Positions 8,216-15,777 of a DNA stretch of 29,253 nucleotides are shown here, one piece after another (the first letter of the stretch is position 1; every line of letters begins with the position of its first letter). A program made the translations under genes and the position numbers. The notes beneath the pieces were generated by a model. The model had not been told where the DNA came from and did no database searches. It saw only the letters and a program-made list of their open reading frames with translations. The DNA lies in NCBI GenBank assembly GCA_945869245.1, contig CAMBOY010000003.1, positions 1 through 29,253 on the forward strand, read 5' to 3'. This DNA comes from Hydrogenophaga intermedia (GTDB lineage: Bacteria > Pseudomonadota > Gammaproteobacteria > Burkholderiales > Burkholderiaceae_C).

Positions 8216-8273
8216 AAAATTTAAAATGAAATGTAGCCAAATTTAAAGTGAAATTACTGAAAATTTAAAATGA
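8216..8273. promoter_or_regulatory. three 14-bp AT-rich direct repeats, 22-bp period
   Basis: AAAATTTAAAATGA at 8216-8229 recurs exactly at 8260-8273, with a two-mismatch copy (CAAATTTAAAGTGA) at 8238-8251. The start-to-start distance is 22 bases both times, close to two helical turns. The block lies 23-80 bases upstream of the AAA/DUF4143 start on the minus strand and is strikingly AT-rich against its surroundings. The last copy overlaps the end of the AraC-type gene. It reads as an iterated operator or promoter element for the ATPase gene. Confidence 0.7.
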
Positions 8274-9320
8274 CGCCTGCCGAAACCCATCCGGTGTTTG
8301 CCCCGTCCACCCCCGAAAAGCCCGGATAAAGCTCTTCTCGCTGCCAAAGCCCACCTCGGCCGCGATGTGTTTGATGGGTTTGCGGCTGCGCTGCAGCAGC
8401 TCTTCGGCGCGCTGGCGGCGCACGCTGTCTTTGATGGCTTGCAGGCTGGCGCCTTCGTCTTTGAGCTGGCGGTGCAGGGTGCGTTCGGACACATGCAGCG
8501 CCTCGGCCAAGTCGGCGGCGGTGGCCGCTGGCCCGGGGCCGCCCTGGCCGCCCAGCAGCAGGGCGCGCACGCGTTCGCGCAGCAGCCGGTCGCGCCGGTA
8601 GGGGCGCACCGTCAGCAGCAGGGCGCGCTGCAGCATGCGTTGCAGCGCGGCTTCGTCGCGTTTGACGGGCAGGCCCAGGTAGCCGGCGTCAAAGCTCAGG
8701 CGGTGTTGGTGGGCGTCAAAGCACACCGGTCCGTCAAACAACACCGCGTAGGCGCTGGCGTGGGCGGGCGGCGCAAAGGCCAGCTGCACCTGGTGCAGCC
8801 GAAGTTGCGAGTCGATCAGCCACTGGGCCACGCCCATGGCGTTGCGCAGCACCGACACCACACACAACTCTTGCCAGTGGTGCTGCGCGTTGTGCAGTGG
8901 CCGGTGTTCGGTGAGGGTCAGGTGGGCCAGCGCGCCGTCGCGCTGCAGCCGCAGGCCAATGTGGTCGGTCAGCAGGCCGTGGTGGCGGCACCAGCGCGCC
9001 AGCGCCACGCCCAGCGTGGGCGCGCTCAGGCTGGCGCGCACCAGCATGCCGTAGCTGCCCCAGGGTAGTTGGCGGTCGAACCAGCCCAGGGCCTCGTCGT
9101 CGAGTTCGCGCATGGCGGCCTCACTCATCCATTCCATTTGCAGGGCGGTGACGCGGGCGTCGGCTTGGCGCAGCAGCGGTGGCGGTATTTGTGCCTTGGC
9201 CAGGGCCGCGTCGGGGCTCAGGCCGCGCCGTTCATAGGCCTGCACCATGGCGCGGATAAAGGCCATGGGGGTTTCGGCGCGGCTGGGGCCGCTGGGGAGC
9301 ACAGGGGTGGCGCGTGGCAT
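8265..9320 (-). CDS. AraC family transcriptional regulator
   Basis: 351-residue regulator. The C-terminal third has the two helix-turn-helix units of the AraC/XylS family: TAADLAEALHVSERTLHRQL and IKHIAAEVGFGSEKSFIRAFRGWTGQTP. The N-terminal part resembles the arabinose_bd-type ligand domain of the OruR/ArgR-like subgroup. It is transcribed divergently from liuB with 129 bases between starts, so control of the leucine operon, possibly in response to an acyl-CoA or organic acid, is a natural inference. This would differ from the MerR-type LiuR usual in other proteobacteria. The ligand is unknown. Its stop lies inside an AT-rich repeat. Confidence 0.92.
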   Translation of the reverse strand: MPRATPVLPSGPSRAETPMAFIRAMVQAYERRGLSPDAALAKAQIPPPLLRQADARVTALQMEWMSEAAMRELDDEALGWFDRQLPWGSYGMLVRASLSAPTLGVALARWCRHHGLLTDHIGLRLQRDGALAHLTLTEHRPLHNAQHHWQELCVVSVLRNAMGVAQWLIDSQLRLHQVQLAFAPPAHASAYAVLFDGPVCFDAHQHRLSFDAGYLGLPVKRDEAALQRMLQRALLLTVRPYRRDRLLRERVRALLLGGQGGPGPAATAADLAEALHVSERTLHRQLKDEGASLQAIKDSVRRQRAEELLQRSRKPIKHIAAEVGFGSEKSFIRAFRGWTGQTPDGFRQASF

Positions 9321-9378
9321 GCCGCCATTGTGCCCGCCACGGCCCGTGTGTGGCAGGATTTGTGACCGTGTTGGCGCA

Positions 9379-9417
9379 CATGCGCAGCGCGCTCAGCGCA
9401 CCATGCGCACTGAGCGC
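9379..9417. promoter_or_regulatory. candidate regulator binding region between araC-type gene and liuB
   Basis: CATGCGCA occurs at 9379-9386 and 9402-9409, start-to-start 23 bases, a spacing of about two turns typical of AraC-family direct-repeat sites. Overlapping it is an inverted repeat, GCGCTCAG at 9389-9396 and CTGAGCGC at 9410-9417. Both sit 33-71 bases upstream of the liuB GTG start. No convincing -10/-35 pair was identified. Confidence 0.45.
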
Positions 9418-9449
9418 CAGCCGCGCGCCCCCATCCCGGAGACAAGACC

Positions 9450-11057
9450 GTGCCCCAACTGCAAACCCAGCTCAACGCCCGCTCGGCCGACTTTGCCGCC
9501 AACGCCGCTGCCATGCGTGCGGTGGTGGACGACCTGAAGGCGCAGATCGACCGCGCCGCCCAAGGCGGTGGCGACGCCGCCCGCGCCAAACACACTGCGC
9601 GCGGCAAGCTGCTGCCGCGCGACCGGGTGCAAATGCTGCTGGACCCGGGCACGCCGTTTTTGGAGCTGTCGCCGCTGGCGGCGCTCAATATGTACGACAA
9701 CGCCGCGCCGTGTGCGGGCGTGATCGCCGGCGTGGGCCGGGTCAGCGGCGTGGACTGCATGATTGTGTGCAACGACGCCACGGTAAAGGGCGGCACCTAC
9801 TACCCGCTTACCGTCAAAAAGCACCTGCGCGCACAAGAGGTGGCGCAGCAAAACCACCTGCCCTGCATTTACCTGGTGGACAGCGGCGGCGCCAACCTGC
9901 CCAACCAGGACGAAGTGTTTCCCGACCGCGACCACTTTGGCCGCATCTTCTTCAACCAGGCCAATATGAGCGCGCAAGGCATTGCGCAAATTGCGGTGGT
10001 GATGGGCAGCTGCACGGCGGGCGGCGCGTATGTGCCGGCCATGAGCGACGAAACCATCATCGTCAAGAACCAGGGCACGATTTTTCTGGGTGGCCCGCCG
10101 CTGGTGAAGGCCGCCACGGGCGAGGTGGTGACCGCCGAAGACTTAGGGGGAGGCGACGTGCACACGCGCCTGAGCGGCGTGGCCGACCACCTGGCGCAAA
10201 ACGATTTGCATGCGATTGCGCTGGCGCGCCAAGCGGTCAAAAACTTGAACGCCCGCAAGGTGCCACCCATTGCCACCATCGACCCAGTGGCGCCGCTGTA
10301 CCCGGCCGACGAGCTGTATGGCGTGATCCCGACCGACACCCGCAAGCCGTTTGATGTGCGCGAGATCATTGCGCGCATCGTCGACGGCTCGGACTTCGAC
10401 GAATTCAAGTCGCGTTTTGGCACCACGCTGGTGTGTGGCTTTGCCCGCATCGAGGGCATGCCGGTGGGCATCATCGCCAACAACGGCATTTTGTTCAGCG
10501 AGTCGGCGCTCAAGGGCGCGCACTTTATTGAGCTGTGCTGCCAGCGCAAGACGCCGCTGGTGTTTTTGCAGAACATCACCGGCTTTATGGTCGGGCGCAA
10601 GTACGAAAACGAAGGCATTGCGCGCAACGGCGCCAAGATGGTGACCGCGGTGGCCACCGCCGCGGTGCCGAAGTTCACCGTCATCATCGGCGGCAGTTTT
10701 GGCGCCGGCAACTATGGCATGTGCGGCCGGGCCTACAGCCCGCGCTTTTTGTGGATGTGGCCGAACGCGCGCATCAGCGTCATGGGCGGCGAGCAGGCGG
10801 CGAGTGTGCTGGCCACGGTCAAGCGCGACGGCATTGAGGCCAAGGGCGGCCAGTGGAGCGCCGACGAAGAGGCCGCCTTCAAAGCCCCGATCAAGCAGCA
10901 ATACGAAGAGCAAGGCCACCCGTATTTCGCCACCGCCCGCCTGTGGGACGACGGTGTGATCGACCCGGCCGACACCCGCCGCGTGCTGGCGCTGGGCCTG
11001 TCTGCAGCCATGAACGCGCCGATCCCTGAGACGAAGTTTGGACTTTTCCGGATGTGA
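9450..11057 (+). CDS. liuB: methylcrotonoyl-CoA carboxylase, beta (carboxyltransferase) subunit
   Basis: 535-residue carboxyltransferase subunit that moves the carboxyl group from carboxybiotin to 3-methylcrotonyl-CoA, giving 3-methylglutaconyl-CoA. Family landmarks are YLVDSGGANLPNQDEVFPD, GSCTAGGAYVPAMSDE, GTIFLGGPPLVKAATGE, NNGILFSESALKGAHFIE and FLWMWPNARISVMGGEQAA. Length and motifs fit MccB rather than propionyl- or geranyl-CoA carboxylase, and liuC, liuD and liuE follow. The GTG start at 9450 is supported by GGAGA at 9438-9442. Its 3' end contains the putative vapBC promoter. The geranyl-CoA paralogue (AtuC) is the main alternative, less likely with isovaleryl-CoA dehydrogenase and liuC/liuE present. 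Confidence 0.95.
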   Translation: MPQLQTQLNARSADFAANAAAMRAVVDDLKAQIDRAAQGGGDAARAKHTARGKLLPRDRVQMLLDPGTPFLELSPLAALNMYDNAAPCAGVIAGVGRVSGVDCMIVCNDATVKGGTYYPLTVKKHLRAQEVAQQNHLPCIYLVDSGGANLPNQDEVFPDRDHFGRIFFNQANMSAQGIAQIAVVMGSCTAGGAYVPAMSDETIIVKNQGTIFLGGPPLVKAATGEVVTAEDLGGGDVHTRLSGVADHLAQNDLHAIALARQAVKNLNARKVPPIATIDPVAPLYPADELYGVIPTDTRKPFDVREIIARIVDGSDFDEFKSRFGTTLVCGFARIEGMPVGIIANNGILFSESALKGAHFIELCCQRKTPLVFLQNITGFMVGRKYENEGIARNGAKMVTAVATAAVPKFTVIIGGSFGAGNYGMCGRAYSPRFLWMWPNARISVMGGEQAASVLATVKRDGIEAKGGQWSADEEAAFKAPIKQQYEEQGHPYFATARLWDDGVIDPADTRRVLALGLSAAMNAPIPETKFGLFRM

Positions 11058-11085
11058 TGTGTATAGTTTTTAAAATTCATACACA
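11038..11085 (+). promoter_or_regulatory. vapBC promoter and palindromic operator
   Basis: A 28-bp palindrome spans 11058-11085: TGTGTAT at 11058-11064 and ATACACA at 11079-11085 match perfectly, and TTTTAAAA at 11068-11075 is centred on the same point, so 11 of 14 pairs agree. A -10-like TATAGT (11062-11067) lies inside it, with TTGGAC (11038-11043) 18 bases upstream in the end of liuB. Autorepression by VapB/VapBC binding such palindromes is established for the family. Confidence 0.65.
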
Positions 11086-11100
11086 TTCAAGGAGCGTCAG

Positions 11101-11388
11101 ATGCGCACCAACATCGTGATCGACGACAAGCTGATGGCCGACGTGATGGCCAGCGGCGAGTTCAAGACCAAAAAGGAAGCGGTCGAGGAAGGCTTGCGGC
11201 TGCTTAAGCGGAAAAAGGCGTATGCCGCTTTGCTGGCCGCACGCGGCACGCTGTTCTGGGACGACTCGGACGAGGCCTGGGCCAAAGCACGCGAAGAAAA
11301 CCAGTTGGAGGCTGCCGTGCAAGAGCCTGCCGCCAGCTATGTGGCAACGCCCGCGGTAAAAGCCAGTAAGCGGAGCAAAGCCAAATGA
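11101..11388 (+). CDS. vapB: VapB-type antitoxin with extended C-terminus
   Basis: 95-residue antitoxin. The N-terminal MRTNIVIDDKLMADVM and KTKKEAVEEGLRLLKRKKAY form the ribbon-helix-helix-like VapB domain, followed by a toxin-binding tail GTLFWDDSDEAW. It binds and inhibits VapC and should repress the operon. Relatives usually end near 65-70 residues; here about 25 extra residues follow, ending in a lysine-rich VKASKRSKAK. AAGGAG at 11089-11094 is a strong ribosome binding site. The stop overlaps the vapC start (ATGA). Because both a promoter and operator lie just upstream, the pair can be expressed independently of liuB. Confidence 0.9.
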   Translation: MRTNIVIDDKLMADVMASGEFKTKKEAVEEGLRLLKRKKAYAALLAARGTLFWDDSDEAWAKAREENQLEAAVQEPAASYVATPAVKASKRSKAK

Positions 11389-11792
11389 TTTTGGTGGACT
11401 CCAGTGTGTGGATCGACCATTTCCGTGGAGCAAACAATCCGCAGACCGAGCAGCTCAGCCGCTGGTTGTGTGGAAAAGACGGCCCGCCCGATATCGGCGT
11501 GGCCGATTTGGTGGTGTTTGAAGTGGTGAGAGGTTTCCCCACCGCCCAAGCGCAGGCCAAAGCGCGCGATTTGCTGTTGGCATTGGAAGTGGTGGACATT
11601 GGCGGGCTAGAGAACGCCTTGCAAGCGGCCACGCTGTACCGGCGATTGCGTGAGCAAGGCCGCACCGTGCGCAGCCCCGTTGATGTGCTGCTGGCCAGCT
11701 ATTGCATGACCCACGGCCACACGCTGCTGCACCGCGACGCCGACTTCACATCGCTCAAGACCCTAGGAGGGCTGAACACATGGCCGAATTGA
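11385..11792 (+). CDS. vapC: VapC-type PIN-domain ribonuclease toxin
   Basis: 135-residue PIN-domain endoribonuclease, the toxin of a type II pair. The acidic active-site residues are present: Asp5 in MILVDSSVWID, Glu46 in VVFEVVRG, Asp100 in SPVDVLLASYC and Asp118/Asp120 in HRDADF. VapC toxins typically cut tRNAs or rRNA; the target here is unknown. The ATG overlaps the vapB stop by four bases. Unusually, its own 3' end overlaps the start of the DinB-like gene by 13 bases and contains that gene's AGGAGG, so the toxin is embedded in the translational chain of the leucine operon. Confidence 0.92.
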   Translation: MILVDSSVWIDHFRGANNPQTEQLSRWLCGKDGPPDIGVADLVVFEVVRGFPTAQAQAKARDLLLALEVVDIGGLENALQAATLYRRLREQGRTVRSPVDVLLASYCMTHGHTLLHRDADFTSLKTLGGLNTWPN

Positions 11793-12313
11793 ACCCTTCG
11801 CTAGGGCCCTGGCACAGGCATTTTTTGCAACTGGCCCGCTACAACGTGTGGGCCACGCGCCGCCTGGTGGACGCGGTGGCTTTGCTGCCCGATGCCGACT
11901 ACCGACGCGACGCGGGGCTGTTTTTCAAGAGCGTTCACGGCACGCTGAACCACCTGCTGGTGGGCGAGCACATGCTGTGGTACCCGCGCTTTGCCCGGGG
12001 GGTGTCGCCCAAGGTGGAGCTGAGCGCCGAGATGGAACCCGACCGCGACCGCCTGGGCCAAGCACTCAAGGGCGGCGCGGCCAACTGGTTGGCCTTGATC
12101 GAGTCTTGGCCGGCAGAGCGGTTTGACGGCGAGCTGGCCTACAACAATTTGCGTGGGCAGCCAATGCGCCTGCCTTTTTCGGCCACCTTGGCGCATGTGT
12201 TCAACCACGGCACGCACCACCGGGGGCAGATCACGGCCGCGCTGACGGCCATGGGACAGCCCGCGCCCGAGCTGGATTTGGTGTTTTTGCTGCAAGAGGA
12301 GTCGACCCAATGA
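11780..12313 (+). CDS. DinB family protein
   Basis: 177-residue four-helix-bundle protein of the DinB/YfiT superfamily, often metal-dependent thiol transferases or proteins of unknown role. The conserved histidines are visible: SVHGTLNHLLVGEH near 51-64 and HVFNHGTHHRGQ near 139-150. ATG at 11780 is preferred because AGGAGG (11765-11770) precedes it; a longer frame inside vapC has no family resemblance. The start overlaps vapC by 13 bases, and the stop overlaps the liuC start (ATGA), so it is coupled on both sides. No specific reaction can be assigned; bacillithiol-type partners known elsewhere are not expected in this organism. Confidence 0.88.
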   Translation: MAELNPSLGPWHRHFLQLARYNVWATRRLVDAVALLPDADYRRDAGLFFKSVHGTLNHLLVGEHMLWYPRFARGVSPKVELSAEMEPDRDRLGQALKGGAANWLALIESWPAERFDGELAYNNLRGQPMRLPFSATLAHVFNHGTHHRGQITAALTAMGQPAPELDLVFLLQEESTQ

Positions 12314-13092
12314 CCGAAGCCCTGAGCGTGGCGGTGCAAGACCGCGTGGCGCGCATCACCCTGACGCGGCCCGAGATGCGCAACGCCTTCAACGACGAGG
12401 TGATTGCGCACATGAGCGCCGCCATTGCCGAGGTGGGCCAGCGTGCCGATGTGCGTGCGGTGGTGTTGGCCGCCGAGGGGCCGGCCTTTTGTGCCGGGGC
12501 CGACCTGAACTGGATGCGCCGCATTGCCGACTACAGCCGCGACGACAACCTGGCCGACGCCGGACAACTGGCTGCCATGCTCAAAGCGCTGTACGAATGC
12601 CCCAAGCCCACGGTGGCGCGGGTGCAGGGCGATGTGTTTGCCGGTGGCATGGGCCTGGTGGCGGCCTGCGACATGGCGGTGAGTGTGGACACGGCCACCT
12701 ATTGCCTAAGCGAGGTCAAGCTGGGGCTGATACCGGCCACCATCAGCCCGTATGTGATTCGCGCCATGGGCGCGCGGGCGGCGCACCGCTATTTTCTGAC
12801 GGCCGAGCGTTTCAGCGCGGCCGAGGCGCACCGCATCGGTTTTGTGCACGAGGTGGTGAGCGCCGACGCGCTGGACAGCACGGTAAACGCGCTGACCCAC
12901 GCCCTGTGTGGCGCAGGGCCTGACGCGGTGCGCGCCTGCAAGCGCCTGGTGCACAACGTGGCCGAGCGCGAGATCGACGATGCGCTGGTGGCGCAAACGG
13001 TGGCAGGCATTGCCGACATTCGCGCCAGCGCCGAGGGGCGCGAGGGTGTGCAGTCGTTCCTGCAAAAGCGCAAGCCGAACTGGCTGAGCTGA
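12310..13092 (+). CDS. liuC: methylglutaconyl-CoA hydratase (enoyl-CoA hydratase family)
   Basis: 260-residue crotonase-fold enzyme hydrating 3-methylglutaconyl-CoA to HMG-CoA in leucine breakdown. The oxyanion-hole segments are FCAGADLNWM (60-69) and FAGGMGLVAACD (110-121); Glu135 in SEVKLGLIPATISPYV is the likely catalytic acid. The second Glu of classical enoyl-CoA hydratases is Gly115 here, seen in many LiuC-like proteins. The stretch LGLIPATISPYVIRAMG is characteristic of LiuC. It lies between the two methylcrotonoyl-CoA carboxylase genes, which supports the assignment. The start overlaps the DinB-like stop by four bases. Confidence 0.92.
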   Translation: MTEALSVAVQDRVARITLTRPEMRNAFNDEVIAHMSAAIAEVGQRADVRAVVLAAEGPAFCAGADLNWMRRIADYSRDDNLADAGQLAAMLKALYECPKPTVARVQGDVFAGGMGLVAACDMAVSVDTATYCLSEVKLGLIPATISPYVIRAMGARAAHRYFLTAERFSAAEAHRIGFVHEVVSADALDSTVNALTHALCGAGPDAVRACKRLVHNVAEREIDDALVAQTVAGIADIRASAEGREGVQSFLQKRKPNWLS

Positions 13093-13098
13093 AGCCCC

Positions 13099-13728
13099 AT
13101 GGACCTGCAAGCCCTGCCCCTGGACACACCTGGCCTGCTCGCCATGGCGGCGGCCTTGGGCTGGGCCAGCGGGCTGCGGCTGTATGCGGTGGTGTTTTTG
13201 GTGGGCGCGGCGGGCCGTTGGGGCGGTGTGGCGTGGCCCGAAGGCCTGCAACTGCTGCAACACCCGGCGGTGCTGGCGGCCAGCGGCGCGCTGATGTCGG
13301 TGGAGTTTTTGGCGGACAAGGTGCCGTGGGTGGATTCGGTGTGGGACATGGCCAACAGCGTGTTGCGTGTGCCGGCCGGCGCTGCGCTGGCGGCAGCAGC
13401 CCTCAGCGCCGATGGCGCCACCTGGAGCATGGTGGCCGCGCTGTTGGGTGGCACGCTGGCCGCCACCAGCCAGGCCGCCAAAACCACCACGCGCGCCGCC
13501 ATCAACACATCACCCGAGCCGTTCAGCAACTGGGGCGCCAGCTTGCTGGAAGACGGTCTGGTGGTGGGCGCACTGTGGTTGGCTTATCAGCATCCGCTGT
13601 GGTTTGGGGTGGCGCTGTTGGTCACGGTGGTGTTGATGTGGTTCATCACCTGGACTTTGTTTCGATTTTTGCGTGCGGCTTTTCGGCGCGTGCGTGTGTG
13701 GTTTGCTGGCACTGCCAAGGAGACATGA
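13099..13728 (+). CDS. DUF4126 domain integral membrane protein
   Basis: 209-residue hydrophobic protein with several predicted membrane segments (about 12-40, 55-70, 90-118, 150-185) and a basic C-terminal end (FRFLRAAFRRVRVWF). The conserved stretches GLRLYAVVFLVGAAGR, KVPWVDSVWD and TTTRAAINTSPEPFSNW identify DUF4126. The family has no known function. It lies 6 bases after liuC and its stop directly abuts the liuD ATG, and the AAGGAG used by liuD is inside its last codons, so it is an integral part of this operon. A transport or membrane-anchoring role is possible but unsupported. Confidence 0.85.
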   Translation: MDLQALPLDTPGLLAMAAALGWASGLRLYAVVFLVGAAGRWGGVAWPEGLQLLQHPAVLAASGALMSVEFLADKVPWVDSVWDMANSVLRVPAGAALAAAALSADGATWSMVAALLGGTLAATSQAAKTTTRAAINTSPEPFSNWGASLLEDGLVVGALWLAYQHPLWFGVALLVTVVLMWFITWTLFRFLRAAFRRVRVWFAGTAKET

Positions 13729-15771
13729 ATGTTCACCAAGATCCTGATCGCCAACCGTGGCGAAATCGCTTGCCGTGTGGCGGCCACTGCGCGCCGCTTG
13801 GGCGTCAAAACCGTGGCGGTGTATTCGGACGCCGATGCCAACGCCAAGCATGTGGCGGCCTGTGACGAGGCGGTGCACATTGGCGGCAGCGCGCCGCGCG
13901 ACAGCTATTTGCAGTGGCAGCGCATCATCGACGCGGCCAAGGCCACCGGCGCGCAGGCCATTCACCCGGGCTACGGCTTTTTGAGCGAGAACGAAGACTT
14001 TGCCCAAGCTTGTGCGGCCAACGGGCTGGTGTTCATCGGCCCGCCCGCGTCGGCCATCCAGGCCATGGGCTTGAAGGCCGAGAGCAAGCGTCTGATGGAG
14101 GCGGCCGGCGTGCCGCTGGTGCCCGGCTACCACGGCACCGACCAAAGCCCTGCGCTGCTGCAGGCCGAGGCCGACCGCATTGGTTACCCGGTGCTGATCA
14201 AGGCCAGCGCTGGCGGCGGCGGCAAGGGCATGCGCGCGGTGGACAAGGCCGAAGACTTCATGGCGGCGCTCGAATCGTGCAAACGCGAAGCCATCAACAG
14301 CTTTGGCAGCGACGCGGTGCTGGTGGAAAAGTATGTGCAGCGCCCGCGCCACATCGAGATCCAGGTGTTTGGCGATACACACGGCCAATGCGTATACCTG
14401 TTTGAGCGCGACTGCTCGGTGCAGCGCCGCCACCAGAAGGTGCTGGAAGAAGCGCCCGCACCGGGCATGACGCCCGAGCTGCGCGAGCAGATGGGACGGG
14501 CCGCTGTGGCAGCGGCGCAAGCGGTTGGTTATGTGGGCGCCGGCACGGTGGAGTTCATCGTGGAGCAGCCGGGTGGCTACGACCGGCCCCAAGACATGCG
14601 CTTCTTTTTTATGGAAATGAATACCCGGCTGCAGGTGGAGCACCCGGTGACCGAAGCCATCACCGGCCTGGACCTGGTGGAATGGCAACTGCGTGTGGCC
14701 AGTCGCGAGCCGCTGCCGCTGCGCCAGGACCAGCTACAGATTCACGGCCACGCCATCGAGGCGCGCATTTGCGCAGAAAACCCCGACAAGCAGTTTTTGC
14801 CGGCCACGGGCACGCTGGCGGTGTACCGCAAGCCTGCGCATGTGGCATTTCTGCCCCCTCTCCCGCAGGCGGGAGCGGGCAGGGGTGAGGGCCATGTGCG
14901 TTTTGACGACGGCGTGCGCGAGGGCGACGCCATCAGCCCGTATTACGACTCGATGGTGGCCAAGCTGATCGTGCACGGCCGCAGCCGCGACGAGGCGCTG
15001 GCCCGGCTGGACGCCGCCTTGGCGCAGACCCACATCGTGGGCCTGACCACCAATGTGCAGTTTTTGCGCCACGTGGTGCAAAGCGGCGCCTTTGCGCAAG
15101 CGCAGCTGGACACCGCGCTGATCCAGCGCGAAGCGGTGGTGTTGTTTGAGCAAGACCGCGTGGGCCAGGCCACTGCCGTGGCCGCCGCCGTGGCGCAGAC
15201 GCTGATGGCCGAGCGCCAGCTGGAAACCAGCGACCCCTTCAGCCGCCGCGACGGCTGGCGCCCCTTTGGCTTGACGCAGCGCCGCTTCGACTTCGATTAC
15301 CGGGGCCAGACCCTGAGCGCGACCTTGACCTACGCCCACGACGGCGCCCTGCACCTGGCGGTGGGCGACGCATCGGGGGGGCTGGCGTTTTCCTCTGCGG
15401 CCGACGGCGCGTTTGAACTGCACTGGCAAGACCAGCGCCTGTGGGTGCACACCCACACCTTGGGTGAACAGGTGGCGGTGTTCACGCCGCTGGGCGCCAC
15501 CACCCTCACCGCACTCGACGCCCTGGCCCACGCCGGCGAGGTGGCGGCCGAGGGCGGACGCCTGACTGCGCCCATGCCTGGCAAGGTGGTGAGCTTTGCG
15601 GTCAAGGCAGGCGACGCGGTCAAAAAAGGCCAGCCGTTGGCGGTGATGGAGGCGATGAAGATGGAGCACACCATCGCCGCTCCGGCCGATGGCACCGTGG
15701 CCGAGCTGCTGTACGCGCCCGGCGACCAGGTGAGCGAAGGCGCTGAGTTGCTCAAGCTGGCCCTGGCCTGA
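13729..15771 (+). CDS. liuD: methylcrotonoyl-CoA carboxylase, alpha (biotin carboxylase/BCCP) subunit
   Basis: 680-residue subunit that carboxylates biotin with ATP and bicarbonate. Order of parts: biotin carboxylase N-terminal domain from KILIANRGEIACRV, ATP-grasp with Lys158 and the GGGGKGM loop (162-168), EMNTRLQVEHPVTE, the C-terminal biotin carboxylase domain, a linker region, and the biotinyl domain with Lys644 in EAMKMEH. It pairs with liuB. AAGGAG at 13717-13722 supports the start. An oddity: residues about 376-388 (proline/glycine-rich PPLPQAGAGRGEG) are encoded by a palindromic repeat inserted in frame, where relatives have a short loop between KPAH and VRFDDGVREGD. Confidence 0.95.
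   Translation: MFTKILIANRGEIACRVAATARRLGVKTVAVYSDADANAKHVAACDEAVHIGGSAPRDSYLQWQRIIDAAKATGAQAIHPGYGFLSENEDFAQACAANGLVFIGPPASAIQAMGLKAESKRLMEAAGVPLVPGYHGTDQSPALLQAEADRIGYPVLIKASAGGGGKGMRAVDKAEDFMAALESCKREAINSFGSDAVLVEKYVQRPRHIEIQVFGDTHGQCVYLFERDCSVQRRHQKVLEEAPAPGMTPELREQMGRAAVAAAQAVGYVGAGTVEFIVEQPGGYDRPQDMRFFFMEMNTRLQVEHPVTEAITGLDLVEWQLRVASREPLPLRQDQLQIHGHAIEARICAENPDKQFLPATGTLAVYRKPAHVAFLPPLPQAGAGRGEGHVRFDDGVREGDAISPYYDSMVAKLIVHGRSRDEALARLDAALAQTHIVGLTTNVQFLRHVVQSGAFAQAQLDTALIQREAVVLFEQDRVGQATAVAAAVAQTLMAERQLETSDPFSRRDGWRPFGLTQRRFDFDYRGQTLSATLTYAHDGALHLAVGDASGGLAFSSAADGAFELHWQDQRLWVHTHTLGEQVAVFTPLGATTLTALDALAHAGEVAAEGGRLTAPMPGKVVSFAVKAGDAVKKGQPLAVMEAMKMEHTIAAPADGTVAELLYAPGDQVSEGAELLKLALA
14854..14891 (+). 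repeat. REP-like palindromic element inside liuD
   Basis: GC-rich element with a perfect 7-bp stem, CTCCCGC at 14860-14866 and GCGGGAG at 14869-14875, flanked by CCCCCT on the left and GGGCAGGGGTGAGGG on the right. The composition and layout resemble dispersed palindromic repeats common between genes in beta- and gammaproteobacteria. It lies in frame without a stop and adds about 13 residues to a surface-loop region of the carboxylase. Confidence 0.65.
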
Positions 15772-15777
15772 TCGCCC

